Shown here: in pieces, positions 45,737 to 54,574 of the stretch
How positions within the stretch are numbered: the stretch's first letter is position 1
Layout: the number at the start of each line of letters is the position of its first letter
Assembly: GCF_030323145.1 (NCBI RefSeq)
Contig: NZ_CP100470.1
Span: 1,240,001 to 1,304,000, forward strand
DNA: 64,000 bases
Source: Mesorhizobium sp. C432A
GTDB taxonomy: Bacteria; Pseudomonadota; Alphaproteobacteria; Rhizobiales; Rhizobiaceae
Direction of reading: 5' to 3'
Program-made: the position numbers and the translations under genes
Notes under the pieces: model-generated
Database searches by the model: none
Told to the model about the DNA's origin: nothing
What the model saw: only the letters and a program-made list of their open reading frames with translations

Positions 45737-46468
45737 CTAAGCAACCATCGCACTGACAGCCATCGCGTTGCCCAGCGCATGCCCGTTGGCCGTATTGTCA
45801 AAAATCCCCCACACCTCGGCGCCGGAATCTGCTGCTGCTTCCACTTGCCGCGCAAACCGGTCGAGCGTTTCGGCATCGTAACCCGAATAGTAGATCCGCG
45901 GCGCGCCGTGCCAGCGGAAATAGGCAAGGCCGGGCCAGCCACCTGGCCCTGCTGCCTCCGGAACCGAAGCCGGGTCGGCGGCGACCCGTGCGACCTGGTG
46001 ACCGGCCAGCAGTGCGTCCGCCTCGGCACTGAACCAGGTGGGATGGCGCGGCTCGCATGCCAGCCTTGCCCGGATACGCCTGCCCAACATGTCGAAGAAG
46101 CCGCCGGCGACCTCCGGCTCGAAGGGCAAGCTCGGCGGCAGCTGCACCAGAAGCACGCTCAGCTTTTCGCCGAGACCTTCGACCTGCCCGAGAAAGTCCT
46201 CCGTCAGCCCCTCGCAATCGGCGAGGCGATGATCATGGGTCATGTTCTTCGGTGCCTTGACCGCGAAGCGGAAGTGCTCCGGCACGGCGTGCGCCCAGCG
46301 CTCATAGGTCTCGCGGCGGTGCGGCTTGTAGAACGTGGTGTCGATCTCGACGGCCGGAAAGCGTTTTCCGTAACGTTCGAGATGCGAACCGGATTGCGGA
46401 AAGTCAGCCTTGTATCGAGACGGAATTCCCCAGCCGGCGGTGCCTATCAGAGATCGGCGATTTCCCAT
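45737..46468 (-). CDS. DUF72 (YecE-like) protein
   Basis: A 243-residue protein of the DUF72 family: GTAGWGIP near the start, EIDTTFYKPHRRETYERWA, FRFAVKAPKNMTH, and the later AYFRWHGAPRIYYSGY with a final IFDNTANGHALGNA. The family has a TIM-barrel fold, and its function is not established. The ATG at 46466-46468 follows GCAGG. It reads toward repeat copy C1 and is a single gene with no obvious operon. Confidence 0.9.
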   Translation of the reverse strand: MGNRRSLIGTAGWGIPSRYKADFPQSGSHLERYGKRFPAVEIDTTFYKPHRRETYERWAHAVPEHFRFAVKAPKNMTHDHRLADCEGLTEDFLGQVEGLGEKLSVLLVQLPPSLPFEPEVAGGFFDMLGRRIRARLACEPRHPTWFSAEADALLAGHQVARVAADPASVPEAAGPGGWPGLAYFRWHGAPRIYYSGYDAETLDRFARQVEAAADSGAEVWGIFDNTANGHALGNAMAVSAMVA

Positions 46469-46612
46469 CCTGCGGATTTGGATCGGATGAAGCGCGGGTC
46501 AAGGGCGACAAAGGAGGCGTTGCTCCGCGGTGTCCTGAACACCGTTCCGCATTGCCGAGAACCTTGCCCGCCTTGACTGCCCAACCCGATCGGCAATTGC
46601 GCTCGACGCTCG

Positions 46613-47038
46613 TCAGCCCTCGCGGGAGAACCAGAACGCGTCGGCCATTCGCGTCATGCCGATACGCTCATAGAAGCCGACGGCGTCGGGCATCGAGATC
46701 AGGCTGATGGCGACCGAAGGCCCAAGCTGCCGGCGGGCCGCGTCCATCAGGCCCTTGCCGATGCCGAGGCCTTGCGCAGATTGGGATACGGCGAGCTCTG
46801 AGACATAGCACACCCAGGAAAAGTCGGTGATGGCCCTGATAACGCCTATCAGCGGCCTGCCTTCGATGTCGAGCCGCGCCGTGAGCACCAGGTTCGCGCC
46901 TGAAAGCATCGCTTGCAGCCGGGCGTCGTCATCGACGGGGCGTGTTTCGCCGAGCGTGGATTCGACCAGCACGCGGCGGAATTCAGCGACGTCGAGCTCA
47001 GGCTCACTGGCATAGATAATATTCGATTGTGCGGTCAT
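46613..47038 (-). CDS. GNAT N-acetyltransferase
   Basis: A 141-residue GNAT acyltransferase. The acetyl-CoA-binding loop is VSQSAQGLGIGKGLMDAARR, with the Q-x-x-G-x-G pattern, preceded by the strand YVSELAV; the end has SMPDAVGFYERIGM. The ATG at 47036-47038 was preferred over the GTG at 47053. It diverges from leuD (about 160 bases apart). The substrate is not known. Confidence 0.87.
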   Translation of the reverse strand: MTAQSNIIYASEPELDVAEFRRVLVESTLGETRPVDDDARLQAMLSGANLVLTARLDIEGRPLIGVIRAITDFSWVCYVSELAVSQSAQGLGIGKGLMDAARRQLGPSVAISLISMPDAVGFYERIGMTRMADAFWFSREG

Positions 47039-47200
47039 GGGCGCAAGGTGCACCAGCGGCGGCCGGTTTTAAAGACGTTTGCCGCCGATCTTTCGATCGG
47101 GCCGCGCACCAACAGTTGCCTTTTATTTGCCGGCGGCTTTGTGTAAACCGGGCGCAGCAAACCCTGACGCAACGAATTCGATCAAGAACGGGCAAAAGCC

Positions 47201-47806
47201 ATGGAAAAATTCACCAAGCTCACCGGCGTCGCCGCACCGATGCCGATCGTCAATGTCGACACCGACATGATCATCCCCAAGGATTATCTCAAGACGATCA
47301 AGCGCACCGGGCTCGGCAGCGGCCTGTTCGCCGAAATGCGCTACAAGGACGATGGCTCGGAAAACCCCGACTTCGTGCTCAACAAGCCAGCCTACCGCAA
47401 GGCGCAGATCCTGGTCGCCGGCGACAATTTCGGCTGCGGTTCGAGCCGCGAACACGCGCCGTGGGCGCTGCTCGATTTCGGCATTCGCTGCGTCATCTCG
47501 ACGTCGTTCGCCGACATTTTCTACAACAACTGCTTCAAGAACGGAATCCTGCCGATCACCGTCAGCCCCGAAGACCTGGAGAAGCTGATGGACGACGCCT
47601 CGCGCGGCTCCAATGCGACGGTGTCGGTCGACCTCGAGGCCAAGGAAATCCGCGGCCCCGACGGCGGCGTGGTCACCTTCGACCTCGACGACTTCAAGCG
47701 CCACTGCCTGCTGAACGGTCTCGACGATATCGGCCTGACCATGGAGAAGGCCGGCGCCATCGCCTCGTTCGAGAAGAAGAACGCTGCCGAGCGTCCTTGG
47801 GCCTGA
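47201..47806 (+). CDS. leuD: 3-isopropylmalate dehydratase small subunit
   Basis: A 201-residue LeuD. Conserved parts are [20 protein letters not shown], the [21 protein letters not shown] substrate-binding loop read here in pieces, and [20 protein letters not shown]. With LeuC it isomerises 2-isopropylmalate to 3-isopropylmalate in leucine synthesis; leuC is not in this window. The ATG at 47201 starts [17 protein letters not shown]. leuB lies 2.2 kb downstream on the same strand with four unrelated genes and a repeat between. Confidence 0.96.
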   Translation: MEKFTKLTGVAAPMPIVNVDTDMIIPKDYLKTIKRTGLGSGLFAEMRYKDDGSENPDFVLNKPAYRKAQILVAGDNFGCGSSREHAPWALLDFGIRCVISTSFADIFYNNCFKNGILPITVSPEDLEKLMDDASRGSNATVSVDLEAKEIRGPDGGVVTFDLDDFKRHCLLNGLDDIGLTMEKAGAIASFEKKNAAERPWA

Positions 47807-47824
47807 GTGGTACGAGATGGCCCG

Positions 47825-47852
47825 GCCGCCACAAAGCCGGGTTCGTGGCGGC
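47825..47852. terminator. Possible terminator after leuD
   Basis: GCCGCCAC at 47825-47832 and its complement GTGGCGGC at 47845-47852 form a stable stem of eight pairs with a 12-base loop. There is no T-run, so it may be a weak or rho-assisted stop between leuD and the secreted-protein gene. Confidence 0.4.
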
Positions 47853-47870
47853 TGAACGGAGGGGACAGTC

Positions 47871-48794
47871 ATGACACGTTTTCTTCTTGCCGGCGCCTGC
47901 GCGCTGGCGTGGATGCTGATGCCGGTGGCCGGCGCGCAAGCACAGACCGACACGGTCCTCGTGCCGGCAGAAGATCCGTCCGCCGCCGATCCGGGCGCGT
48001 CGAGCAATGCGGCCCTGGCGGACGATGACAGCCAGGGGCCGGTCCCGTTCGAGGGCGGGCAGCTGACCATCACCCAGCCGGAGCAGGATGGCGAAAAGGT
48101 GCTGGCCTATGACGGCAAGCAGCTGGCCAGCAATTACGACGTGTTCTTCGACAGAACAGTCAAGGTCGGCGGCGTCGACGTGGCGCTGGTCGATGTCGGC
48201 GACGGCGGCAACCAGTGCGGCCCGGCCAAGGTCATCGTCTGGAAGCCGGAAGGCGGCGAGATACAAAGCCTCAAGGTCGAACAGGACGAAGGCGGCGCGC
48301 CGCCGGCGGCGGTGGCCGACAACGCCATCTTTTTCGTGCCGTATCTGTTGCCGGGCGATACGAAGCAAGCGCTGCAATGGTCGCCCAGCGACGGGCTGAC
48401 GATCTCGGGCGACCTGACCTACGCGCCGGAGCCGGGTACGGACTGGAAGGACGTCGATCCGGCCAAATACCAGAACATCATCGACGCCTTCCACAATGAG
48501 GCCGTCTACAAGGCGGCGCAGACGCTGCTCGGCGACACCATGCCCGACATGGCGACCAGCCTGCTGGTCGGCGGCGGCACCGAAAAGACGGCGTCGGGCG
48601 CCTTCTACGCCACCGGCTGCGTGCCGCACGCATGCGGCAGCAATGACGGTTTCATGGCGGTCGACCCGGCCAAGCACACGCTCTACTTCGCCCGGCGCGG
48701 CGACAATGGCGAGCCGCAGGCGTGGCCTGACGTGAAGACCTGGCCTGCGGATGTGAAGGAAGCAATGGACAAGGCGCAGGAGTCGGGGAACTAG
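47871..48794 (+). CDS. Secreted protein of unknown function
   Basis: A 307-residue protein with a clear Sec signal peptide (MTRFLLAGACALAWMLMPVA, cleavage after AQA). The mature part is acidic at first (PAEDPSAADPGASS), then shows beta-rich segments; VGDGGNQCGPAKVIVW and TGCVPHACGS give Cys pairs that may form disulfides. It is probably periplasmic. I do not recognise a functional family. It lies 64 bases after leuD on the same strand and before a mosaic repeat. Confidence 0.75.
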   Translation: MTRFLLAGACALAWMLMPVAGAQAQTDTVLVPAEDPSAADPGASSNAALADDDSQGPVPFEGGQLTITQPEQDGEKVLAYDGKQLASNYDVFFDRTVKVGGVDVALVDVGDGGNQCGPAKVIVWKPEGGEIQSLKVEQDEGGAPPAAVADNAIFFVPYLLPGDTKQALQWSPSDGLTISGDLTYAPEPGTDWKDVDPAKYQNIIDAFHNEAVYKAAQTLLGDTMPDMATSLLVGGGTEKTASGAFYATGCVPHACGSNDGFMAVDPAKHTLYFARRGDNGEPQAWPDVKTWPADVKEAMDKAQESGN

Positions 48795-48853
48795 GGTTCG
48801 CGGCAGCGCGGCGAACACTCGGTGTTCATGCTTGTTCCGTCGCGATCCGTCAC

Positions 48854-49006
48854 ACCCCCCTCTGCCCTGCCGGGCATCTCCCGCTCAAGGGGGGAGATCA
48901 GACGTCACTCTGGCTTTCGCCAATCGCAAATGTGGAAAGCGAGAAAGGCGTCCGAACTGCTAATCTCCCCCTTGAGGGGGAGATGGCCGGCAGGCCAGAG
49001 GGGGGT
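48854..49006. repeat. Mosaic inverted repeat, family C copy 2
   Basis: Same inverted ends as 45568-45720 (ACCCCCCTCTGCC / GGCCAGAGGGGGGT) with arms GGGGGGAGAT and ATCTCCCCC. It fills most of the gene-free stretch 48795-49101, and its centre differs from copy 1. Confidence 0.85.
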
Positions 49007-49101
49007 GCTGTCCCGCCGACGACCAAGATTTGCACCTGACTTGGCCCATGGCCCGGCCGGCCCTTTCCCTGCAAAAGTGTCCGAAACCACAGCGAGGCTC
49101 C

Positions 49102-49485
49102 ATGCGCACACTCATCTCCACCGGTTCGCCCTTCGAAAAAACCGCCGGCTATTCGCGCGCGGTGGTGCAGGGCGACTGGTGCTTCGTGTCGGGAACGACC
49201 GGCTACGACTATGCGACGATGACCATGCCGGAAACGGTGGAGGCGCAGACGCGCAATTGCCTGGCGACCATCGCGGAGGCGCTGAGGGATGGCGGCTTCG
49301 ACATGGCCGATGTGGTGCGGGCGCATTACTACATCACAGACCGGGCCATCGTGGACGTCGTCTTCCCCATCCTCGGCGAGGCTTTCGGCGAGATCAGGCC
49401 GGCGGCGACGATGATCGTGTGCCAGCTCAACAAGCCGGAAATGAAGATCGAGATCGAAGTCACGGCGCTGCGGCGTACGGCTTGA
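49102..49485 (+). CDS. RidA/YjgF-family protein
   Basis: A 127-residue RidA-like protein: MRTLISTGSPFEKTAGYSRA, VQGDWCFVSGTTGYD, and the C-terminal MIVCQLNKPEMKIEIEVTAL. Classical RidA removes reactive enamines/imines, relying on an Arg that is not certain here, so a related subgroup is possible. GAGG precedes the ATG. It is followed 12 bases later by the VOC gene, with an AGGAGG ribosome site in its own stop region, so the two form a pair. Confidence 0.87.
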   Translation: MRTLISTGSPFEKTAGYSRAVVQGDWCFVSGTTGYDYATMTMPETVEAQTRNCLATIAEALRDGGFDMADVVRAHYYITDRAIVDVVFPILGEAFGEIRPAATMIVCQLNKPEMKIEIEVTALRRTA

Positions 49486-49497
49486 GGAGGCAAAGCC

Positions 49498-49848
49498 ATG
49501 ACGGTCCGGCGCATCGTGGCCAATATCGGGACACCAGACGCGGCAGCGGCGAAACGCTTCTATCAGGACGTGCTTGGCCTCGATGTGCTGATGGATCAGG
49601 GCTGGATCGTCACCTTAGGCTCCGACGCACGGATGCAGGTGCAGATCAGCTTCATGGCCCAGGGCGGCTCCGGCACGCCGGTGCCGGACCTCTCCATCGA
49701 GGTCGACGATGTCGATGCGGCGCTGCAAGGCATGAGGGCCGCCGGCTTTGCCGTCGAATACGGTCCGGCCGACGAGCCGTGGGGCGTACGGCGGTTTTAT
49801 GTGCGCGATCCGTTCGGCCGGTTGGTGAATATTTTGTCGCACAAGTGA
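49498..49848 (+). CDS. VOC-fold (glyoxalase/dioxygenase-like) protein
   Basis: A 116-residue vicinal-oxygen-chelate protein: IVANIGTPDAAAAKRFYQDV, LDVLMDQGWIVTL, LSIEVDDVDAALQGMRAAGF and a final FYVRDPFGRLVNILSH. The paired beta-alpha-beta-beta-beta modules and the FGRLVNIL ending are typical. The enzyme activity is unknown; members include glyoxalases and resistance proteins. AGGAGG lies before the ATG, and the gene follows the RidA-like gene by 12 bases. Confidence 0.88.
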   Translation: MTVRRIVANIGTPDAAAAKRFYQDVLGLDVLMDQGWIVTLGSDARMQVQISFMAQGGSGTPVPDLSIEVDDVDAALQGMRAAGFAVEYGPADEPWGVRRFYVRDPFGRLVNILSHK

Positions 49849-49996
49849 TTTGTTCCTCTCCCCCGCCTCTGGCCACGGCGAGGAACCCAGGTCTTGAGAG
49901 GCGGGCGCCGTCGTAGCGTTCTTCATCCCCTTGCGCCGCAAGCTCTTGGCGTTTAGCAAGGCCGCGGTTTCTCCAAACAGCATCGGACGGTTCTCC

Positions 49997-51100
49997 ATGG
50001 CTTCGAAAAATCTTCTCCTGCTCGCCGGCGACGGCATCGGCCCCGAGGCGATGGCCGAGGTGAAGAAGCTGATCGCGGCCATGAACGCAAAGCTCGGCAG
50101 CGGTTTTGCCACTGATGAAGGCTTGGTCGGCGGCTGTGCCTACGACGCGCATGGCGCGGCGATTTCGGATGGCGACATGGCAAAGGCGATGGCTGCGGAC
50201 GCCGTGCTGTTCGGCGCCGTCGGCGGGCCGAAATGGGACAAGGTGCCTTACGAGGTGCGTCCCGAGGCCGGGTTGCTACGGCTGCGCAAGGATATGGAGC
50301 TGTTCGCCAATCTCCGGCCCGCCATCTGCTATCCGGCGCTGGCCGCGTCGTCCTCGCTGAAGCAGGAAGTCGTCGAGGGCCTCGACATATTGATCGTGCG
50401 CGAGCTTACCGGCGGAGTCTATTTCGGCGAGCCGAAGCAGATCATCGATCTCGGCAACGGCCAGAAGCGCGGCATCGACACGCAGGTCTACGACACGTTC
50501 GAGATCGAGCGCATTTCCGGCGTCGCTTTTGAGCTGGCGCGCACGCGCAAGAACCACGTGACATCGATGGAAAAGCGCAACGTGATGAAATCCGGGGTGC
50601 TGTGGAACGAGGTCGTCACCCAGACCCACGCAGCCAGATATGCTGACGTCAAGCTCGACCACATGCTGGCCGATGCCGGCGGCATGCAGCTGGTGCGCTG
50701 GCCAAAGCAGTTCGACGTCATCGTCACCGACAATCTGTTCGGCGACATGCTGTCCGACATCGCCGCCATGCTGACCGGATCGATCGGCATGCTGCCGTCG
50801 GCCTCGCTCGGCGCGCCCGATGTGAAGACCAGGAAGCGCAAGGCGCTGTACGAGCCGGTGCATGGCTCGGCGCCCGACATTGCGGGACAGGGCATCGCCA
50901 ACCCGATCGCCATGATCGCGTCGTTTGCCATGTGCCTGCGCTACTCCTTCGGCATGGTCGATGAGGCCGACAAGCTCGAAGGCGCCATAGCCGCCGTGCT
51001 CGACGACGGGCTGCGGACGAAGGATATTATGTCCGAGGGCATGACCGAAGTCGGCACTGTCGCAATGGGCGATGCCATCATCGCCAAGTTCCTGGCTTAG
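49997..51100 (+). CDS. leuB: 3-isopropylmalate dehydrogenase
   Basis: A 367-residue LeuB, which oxidatively decarboxylates 3-isopropylmalate in leucine synthesis. Features include [34 protein letters not shown], the NAD-binding and catalytic [19 protein letters not shown] and [19 protein letters not shown]. The family start is the ATG at 49997 ([13 protein letters not shown]). It converges with the MarR gene, leaving only eight bases between stops. Confidence 0.97.
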   Translation: MASKNLLLLAGDGIGPEAMAEVKKLIAAMNAKLGSGFATDEGLVGGCAYDAHGAAISDGDMAKAMAADAVLFGAVGGPKWDKVPYEVRPEAGLLRLRKDMELFANLRPAICYPALAASSSLKQEVVEGLDILIVRELTGGVYFGEPKQIIDLGNGQKRGIDTQVYDTFEIERISGVAFELARTRKNHVTSMEKRNVMKSGVLWNEVVTQTHAARYADVKLDHMLADAGGMQLVRWPKQFDVIVTDNLFGDMLSDIAAMLTGSIGMLPSASLGAPDVKTRKRKALYEPVHGSAPDIAGQGIANPIAMIASFAMCLRYSFGMVDEADKLEGAIAAVLDDGLRTKDIMSEGMTEVGTVAMGDAIIAKFLA

Positions 51101-51108
51101 CGGCCGAC

Positions 51109-51564
51109 TCAGCGGATCTCGCCGGCCAGCCGTTTCAGCAGGCCGACGAGTTGCGCCTCATCCACGGCTGAGAAAAAAGCAGCGTCGGCGGCTTCGACGG
51201 CGACGATAGCGCGCTGGACTGCGGCCGTCCCCGTCGTGGAGACGCGGATCACCTTGGCGCGGGAATCCCGCGGGTTGGTGTCCCGCACAATCAGTCCCTT
51301 TGCCTCGAGCCGGGCGACGACGTCCGACGTCATCTTCACCTCGGTGCCGGCCTGGGCGGCGAGCTGCACCTGGTTGGGCGGCTCGCCATAGCGGCCGAGC
51401 CACATCGCCGAAGCCAGCAGCACGAACTGGACATGGGTAAGGTCAAGCGGGGCCAGCGCCGCCGTCATGACGCGCTGCCAGCGCATGGTGGTTCGCCAGA
51501 GCAGCAAGCCGGGGCTCTCGGATGGTCCGCTGAAGCGCGTGTTCAGATCCCCTTGATCAGCCAC
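51109..51564 (-). CDS. MarR-family transcriptional regulator
   Basis: A 151-residue winged-helix regulator of the MarR type: TMRWQRVMTAALAPLDLTHV, then the recognition region QVQLAAQAGTEVKMTSDVVA and the wing DTNPRDSRAKVIRVSTTG. The start is GTG at 51562-51564, which overlaps the end of the SRPBCC gene by eight bases. It is the second gene of a two-gene operon whose promoter contains a perfect palindrome, the probable self-regulatory operator. The effector is unknown. Confidence 0.9.
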   Translation of the reverse strand: MADQGDLNTRFSGPSESPGLLLWRTTMRWQRVMTAALAPLDLTHVQFVLLASAMWLGRYGEPPNQVQLAAQAGTEVKMTSDVVARLEAKGLIVRDTNPRDSRAKVIRVSTTGTAAVQRAIVAVEAADAAFFSAVDEAQLVGLLKRLAGEIR

Positions 51565-51985
51565 CGTTCGCCAACACCATTGCCTGCTCGAACAGTTTGG
51601 CCATCGAAGTGTCGAAATCGCCGCTGATCTGCGGCCCGAGCTCTGGTCCGACCTCGGCGGCCGATGGGCCGGAAATCTCGAGGCGATGAGTCACTTGAGT
51701 GCCACCCTCGACCGGCGTCAGCGTATGCCTGAATAGCAGTTTCGTGTCGCCGAACGAGGTCTCGTCGGCATAGGTTACAGCGTCGACGAGGTCGACGATC
51801 GTCGATTCGAAGGTGTCCTGCCCGACGGGCGTTACAGAGACGCGGGTGCCCTTGGCGAACGGGCCGTGCAGCACGAAGGTATCGGACCCTTCGTAGGTGA
51901 GGCGGCCTTCGTGCAGCGCCTTGAGCGCGTTCCAGATGGCCTGCGCCGAAAGGGGGGAAATTGCGGTGTACTCGTTGGTCCACAT
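51557..51985 (-). CDS. SRPBCC/AHSA1-like protein
   Basis: A 142-residue START-like (SRPBCC) protein, starting MWTNEYTAISPLSAQAIWNA, with SVTPVGQDTFESTIVDLVDA and LLFRHTLTPVEGGTQVTHRL, typical of polyketide-cyclase/AHSA1 folds that bind a hydrophobic ligand. GGAG lies eight bases before the ATG at 51983-51985; an upstream ATG in frame is also possible. It is the first gene of the operon with the MarR regulator and is probably under its control. The ligand is unknown. Confidence 0.86.
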   Translation of the reverse strand: MWTNEYTAISPLSAQAIWNALKALHEGRLTYEGSDTFVLHGPFAKGTRVSVTPVGQDTFESTIVDLVDAVTYADETSFGDTKLLFRHTLTPVEGGTQVTHRLEISGPSAAEVGPELGPQISGDFDTSMAKLFEQAMVLANGG

Positions 51986-52030
51986 TTGTCTTGGCTCCAT
52001 CATCCGTTTTCGATCGTCGATTTGATGATT

Positions 52031-52047
52031 GCACAGATTATCTGTGC
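52031..52047. promoter_or_regulatory. Palindromic operator of the SRPBCC-MarR operon
   Basis: GCACAGAT-T-ATCTGTGC is a perfect 17-base palindrome. It overlaps the predicted -10 box and lies about 45 bases upstream of the SRPBCC start, as expected for MarR self-repression. Confidence 0.75.
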
Positions 52048-52063
52048 ACAGACTAAATGGCAA
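52035..52063 (-). promoter_or_regulatory. Predicted promoter of the SRPBCC-MarR operon
   Basis: On the minus strand TTGCCA (52058-52063) and TAATCT (52035-52040) are separated by 17 bases, a fair sigma-70 pattern. The -10 box lies inside the palindrome. Confidence 0.5.
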
Positions 52064-52150
52064 GAGAAATATTCCGTTCGTCCGGTCTAAACAGCAGCTG
52101 CCTTCCCGGCTGCGACCTAAGCCATTGTTATAGCACGGCTGTCCGCAAAC

Positions 52151-53490
52151 GGTAGTGTGCTGAGAGTTCTGCAAATTCGCTGAGAGGGGGCGGTCATGGC
52201 AGGCTGGTGATTGTTCACGTCACCTGATTCCCGCGAAGGAACGCCACCATGACCAAGACTGAAGTTAAGACCGCCAGCGCTGCCGTCAAAGACATTTTGC
52301 TTTCGAACCCGGATGGATTGCACGAAGTGCTCCGTGCGGTGATGCAGGAGGTGCTTGAGGCCGAGATGGACGAGGCGCTGGGTGCCTCGAAGAGCGAGCG
52401 CACGCCCGAACGGCTTGGCTATCGCTCGGGCTATTACGGCCGTACCCTTGTGACGCGGGTCGGCAAGCTCGAGCTGCGGGTTCCGCAGGACCGGGCCGGG
52501 CGCTTCTCCACCGAGCTGTTCGAGCGCTACCAGCGTTCCGAGCGGGCCTTGGTGGCGACACTGGCCGAGATGTATGTGCAGGGCGTGTCGACCCGCAAGG
52601 TGAAGGCGATCACGGAAGAACTGTGCGGCCATGCCTTCTCGGCCTCGTCGATCTCGGCCATCAACAAGCGGCTGGACGAGAGCCTCGCTGCCTTTGCCAG
52701 GCGCCCCCTTCAAGAGCCGTTTCCTTACCTCATCCTCGATGCGCGCTACGAGAAGGTGCGTGAAGCCGGTGTTGTCATGAGCCAGGCGGTGCTGATCGCG
52801 GTCGGTATCGACTGGGACGGAAGGCGCCAGATCCTGGCCGTGGAGATGGCCAATCGCGAGAGCCGCTCGGCCTGGAGGGACTTCCTCGTCGGCCTCAAGG
52901 CGCGCGGCCTCAAGGGCGTCGAGTTGGTTGTGTCCGACGATCACGCCGGCCTGGTGGCAGCGATCGGCGAGGTGATCCCCGAAGCCGCCTGGCAACGCTG
53001 CTACGTGCACTTCCTCAGGAACGCGCTCGATCATCTGCCGAGGAAGCACGGCGACGACTGCCTGCAGGAATTGCGCTGGCTCTACGACCGGCGCGATCTC
53101 GCAGAGGCCAGGGCTGATCTTGCCGCATGGCTTGCCAAATGGTCGGCACGCTATCCGCGCCTGACAGGCTGGGCCGAGGATGCCATCGAACAAACCCTGA
53201 CCTTCTTCAGGCTGCCGAGACAGCACCACAAGCATCTCAAATCCACCAACATGCTGGAGCGGCTCAACGAGGAAATCCGCCGGCGCACCTATGTCGTGCG
53301 CATCTTCCCGAACGCCGAAAGCTGCCTGCGCCTGGTCAGGGCGCTGGCCGTCGAAACCAACGAAAACTGGATGGAGGCCAACCGCTATATCAACATGGAT
53401 GATCTGCGCGAGCACAAGAAGCTCGCTCTGCGCCAAGCCGCATGACCAGCATCATGATCGCCCATTTTGCAGAACTTGACGCACACAACC
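52151..53490 (+). mobile_element. Complete IS256-family insertion sequence
   Basis: A 1340-base element with one transposase gene. Its terminal inverted repeats begin GGTAGTGTGC on the left and GGTTGTGTGC on the right, and both continue through a shared AGTTCTGCAAA after a four-base difference. Nine-base direct repeats TCCGCAAAC flank it at 52142-52150 and 53491-53499, the length expected for this family, so it is an intact, probably recent insertion. Confidence 0.93.
52249..53445 (+). CDS. IS256-family transposase
   Basis: A 398-residue transposase of the mutator/IS256 type with a DDE active site: the first Asp in YLILDARYEKVREAG, the second in ELVVSDDHAGLVAAI, and the Glu in the NMLERLNEEIRRRT region, which is followed by YVVRIFPNAESCLRLVRAL. 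The full length and intact frame suggest it is functional. It drives cut-and-copy movement of the element at 52151-53490. Preceding sequence includes a GCGAAGGAACG ribosome site. Confidence 0.96.
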   Translation: MTKTEVKTASAAVKDILLSNPDGLHEVLRAVMQEVLEAEMDEALGASKSERTPERLGYRSGYYGRTLVTRVGKLELRVPQDRAGRFSTELFERYQRSERALVATLAEMYVQGVSTRKVKAITEELCGHAFSASSISAINKRLDESLAAFARRPLQEPFPYLILDARYEKVREAGVVMSQAVLIAVGIDWDGRRQILAVEMANRESRSAWRDFLVGLKARGLKGVELVVSDDHAGLVAAIGEVIPEAAWQRCYVHFLRNALDHLPRKHGDDCLQELRWLYDRRDLAEARADLAAWLAKWSARYPRLTGWAEDAIEQTLTFFRLPRQHHKHLKSTNMLERLNEEIRRRTYVVRIFPNAESCLRLVRALAVETNENWMEANRYINMDDLREHKKLALRQAA

Positions 53491-53527
53491 TCCGCAAACA
53501 GCCGGCTGCTCATTTCTTGGTGCGGGT

Positions 53528-54250
53528 CTAGGCTCCGCCTCCTCCAGGCACCGGCCCCCACTGGTTTTCGTGGGCCTGGGTCGGGATCAATCCGAGTATC
53601 AGCGCGAGGATCAGCGTAGCCGGAGCGAACATGAAGGTGATTGCGAAGTAAGGTATTGCCAGCCAGCCGGTCAGGCCGATGTCGTGCAAGCGGCGCACGA
53701 CGAGCCCGACCCAGGGCAGGAACGTCGCTAGCCAAAACAGCCCCCAGACGCCGATCATCACAATTGGCCAGTTGCCGGCATCGAAATTGCCGACGGCCTG
53801 GTCGGCGAGGGCGCCGGCAATTCCGACCAGGATGAAGCTGACGGTCCAGAACAGGCAGTAGCCCCAGAATTCCTTGCGGCGGGCGCGTTCGGCGAAGTTG
53901 ATGTAGTTGCGCGTCACGCCTCGCCAGAAATAACCCGGCAGTCCGCTATCGCGAACCGCGCCGTCTTCCGCCAGGCGGCCGAAATGCTGTGGCGCGGCTG
54001 AAGCGGCAGCCGCCTTGGGCGGCGCTGCGCTTGCCGCTGGCGCAGCGGTGGCGGGACTGGCGGGCTGGGCGCGGATTGAAAAAACGTCGCGCGCCTGACC
54101 GCTTGCCGGCAGAAACTCGACCACAGCGCCGTTCGCGATCACGGTATCACGGCGCAGATCCTCGCGCGCGAAGGTGTAGCGGTTGCCGTCCGCCCCGGTG
54201 ATGAAGCCGAAACCCTGGGCCTCGTCATAGTGAAGAACTTCGCCGCGCAT
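53528..54250 (-). CDS. Cold-shock-like domain fused to DUF805 membrane domain
   Basis: A 240-residue protein. Residues 1 to about 60 look like a cold-shock/OB-fold RNA-binding domain (MRGEVLHYDEAQGFGFITGA). An Ala/Pro-rich linker (about 62-90) follows, then a DUF805 membrane domain with FAERARRKEFWGYCLFW, several spans and VVRRLHDIGLTGWLAIPYF. Such fusions suggest a membrane protein that binds RNA or is controlled by a nucleic-acid-binding domain; the role is unknown. The insertion element ends about 40 bases beyond its stop. Confidence 0.87.
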   Translation of the reverse strand: MRGEVLHYDEAQGFGFITGADGNRYTFAREDLRRDTVIANGAVVEFLPASGQARDVFSIRAQPASPATAAPAASAAPPKAAAASAAPQHFGRLAEDGAVRDSGLPGYFWRGVTRNYINFAERARRKEFWGYCLFWTVSFILVGIAGALADQAVGNFDAGNWPIVMIGVWGLFWLATFLPWVGLVVRRLHDIGLTGWLAIPYFAITFMFAPATLILALILGLIPTQAHENQWGPVPGGGGA

Positions 54251-54370
54251 TTAGCCTCGCCCCCGTGCAGGCACAGACTGTTCAAAGTTGCGGCGGACTG
54301 CAAGGGGGTGGACGAAATGGAGGGCAAACGGTTCAGGCATGAGTTGCTTTATTTTCCGGTGCGTTGGCGC

Positions 54371-54542
54371 TGCCCCTCACCTGCCTGCCGGCATCCCCTC
54401 CCCGTATAGTGACGGGGAGAGGGGTCGCTGTTATCGACGATTCCGCCAATCACCAACGCTGCAAGAAGAGCGCCAAGGCTGCGGTCCGCCCTTTCTCCCG
54501 TCACTATACGGGGAGAAACGCCAGGCAGGGCAATGAGGGGCA
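54371..54542. repeat. Mosaic inverted repeat, family D
   Basis: Inverted outer ends TGCCCCTCA and TGAGGGGCA carry arms CCCCGTATAGTGACGGGGAGA and the reverse of the same motif, with a unique filler between. The architecture is like family C but the arms differ. Confidence 0.75.
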
Positions 54543-54574
54543 GCGCCTGCATTTGTAATTGGCCGATAAGAGCC

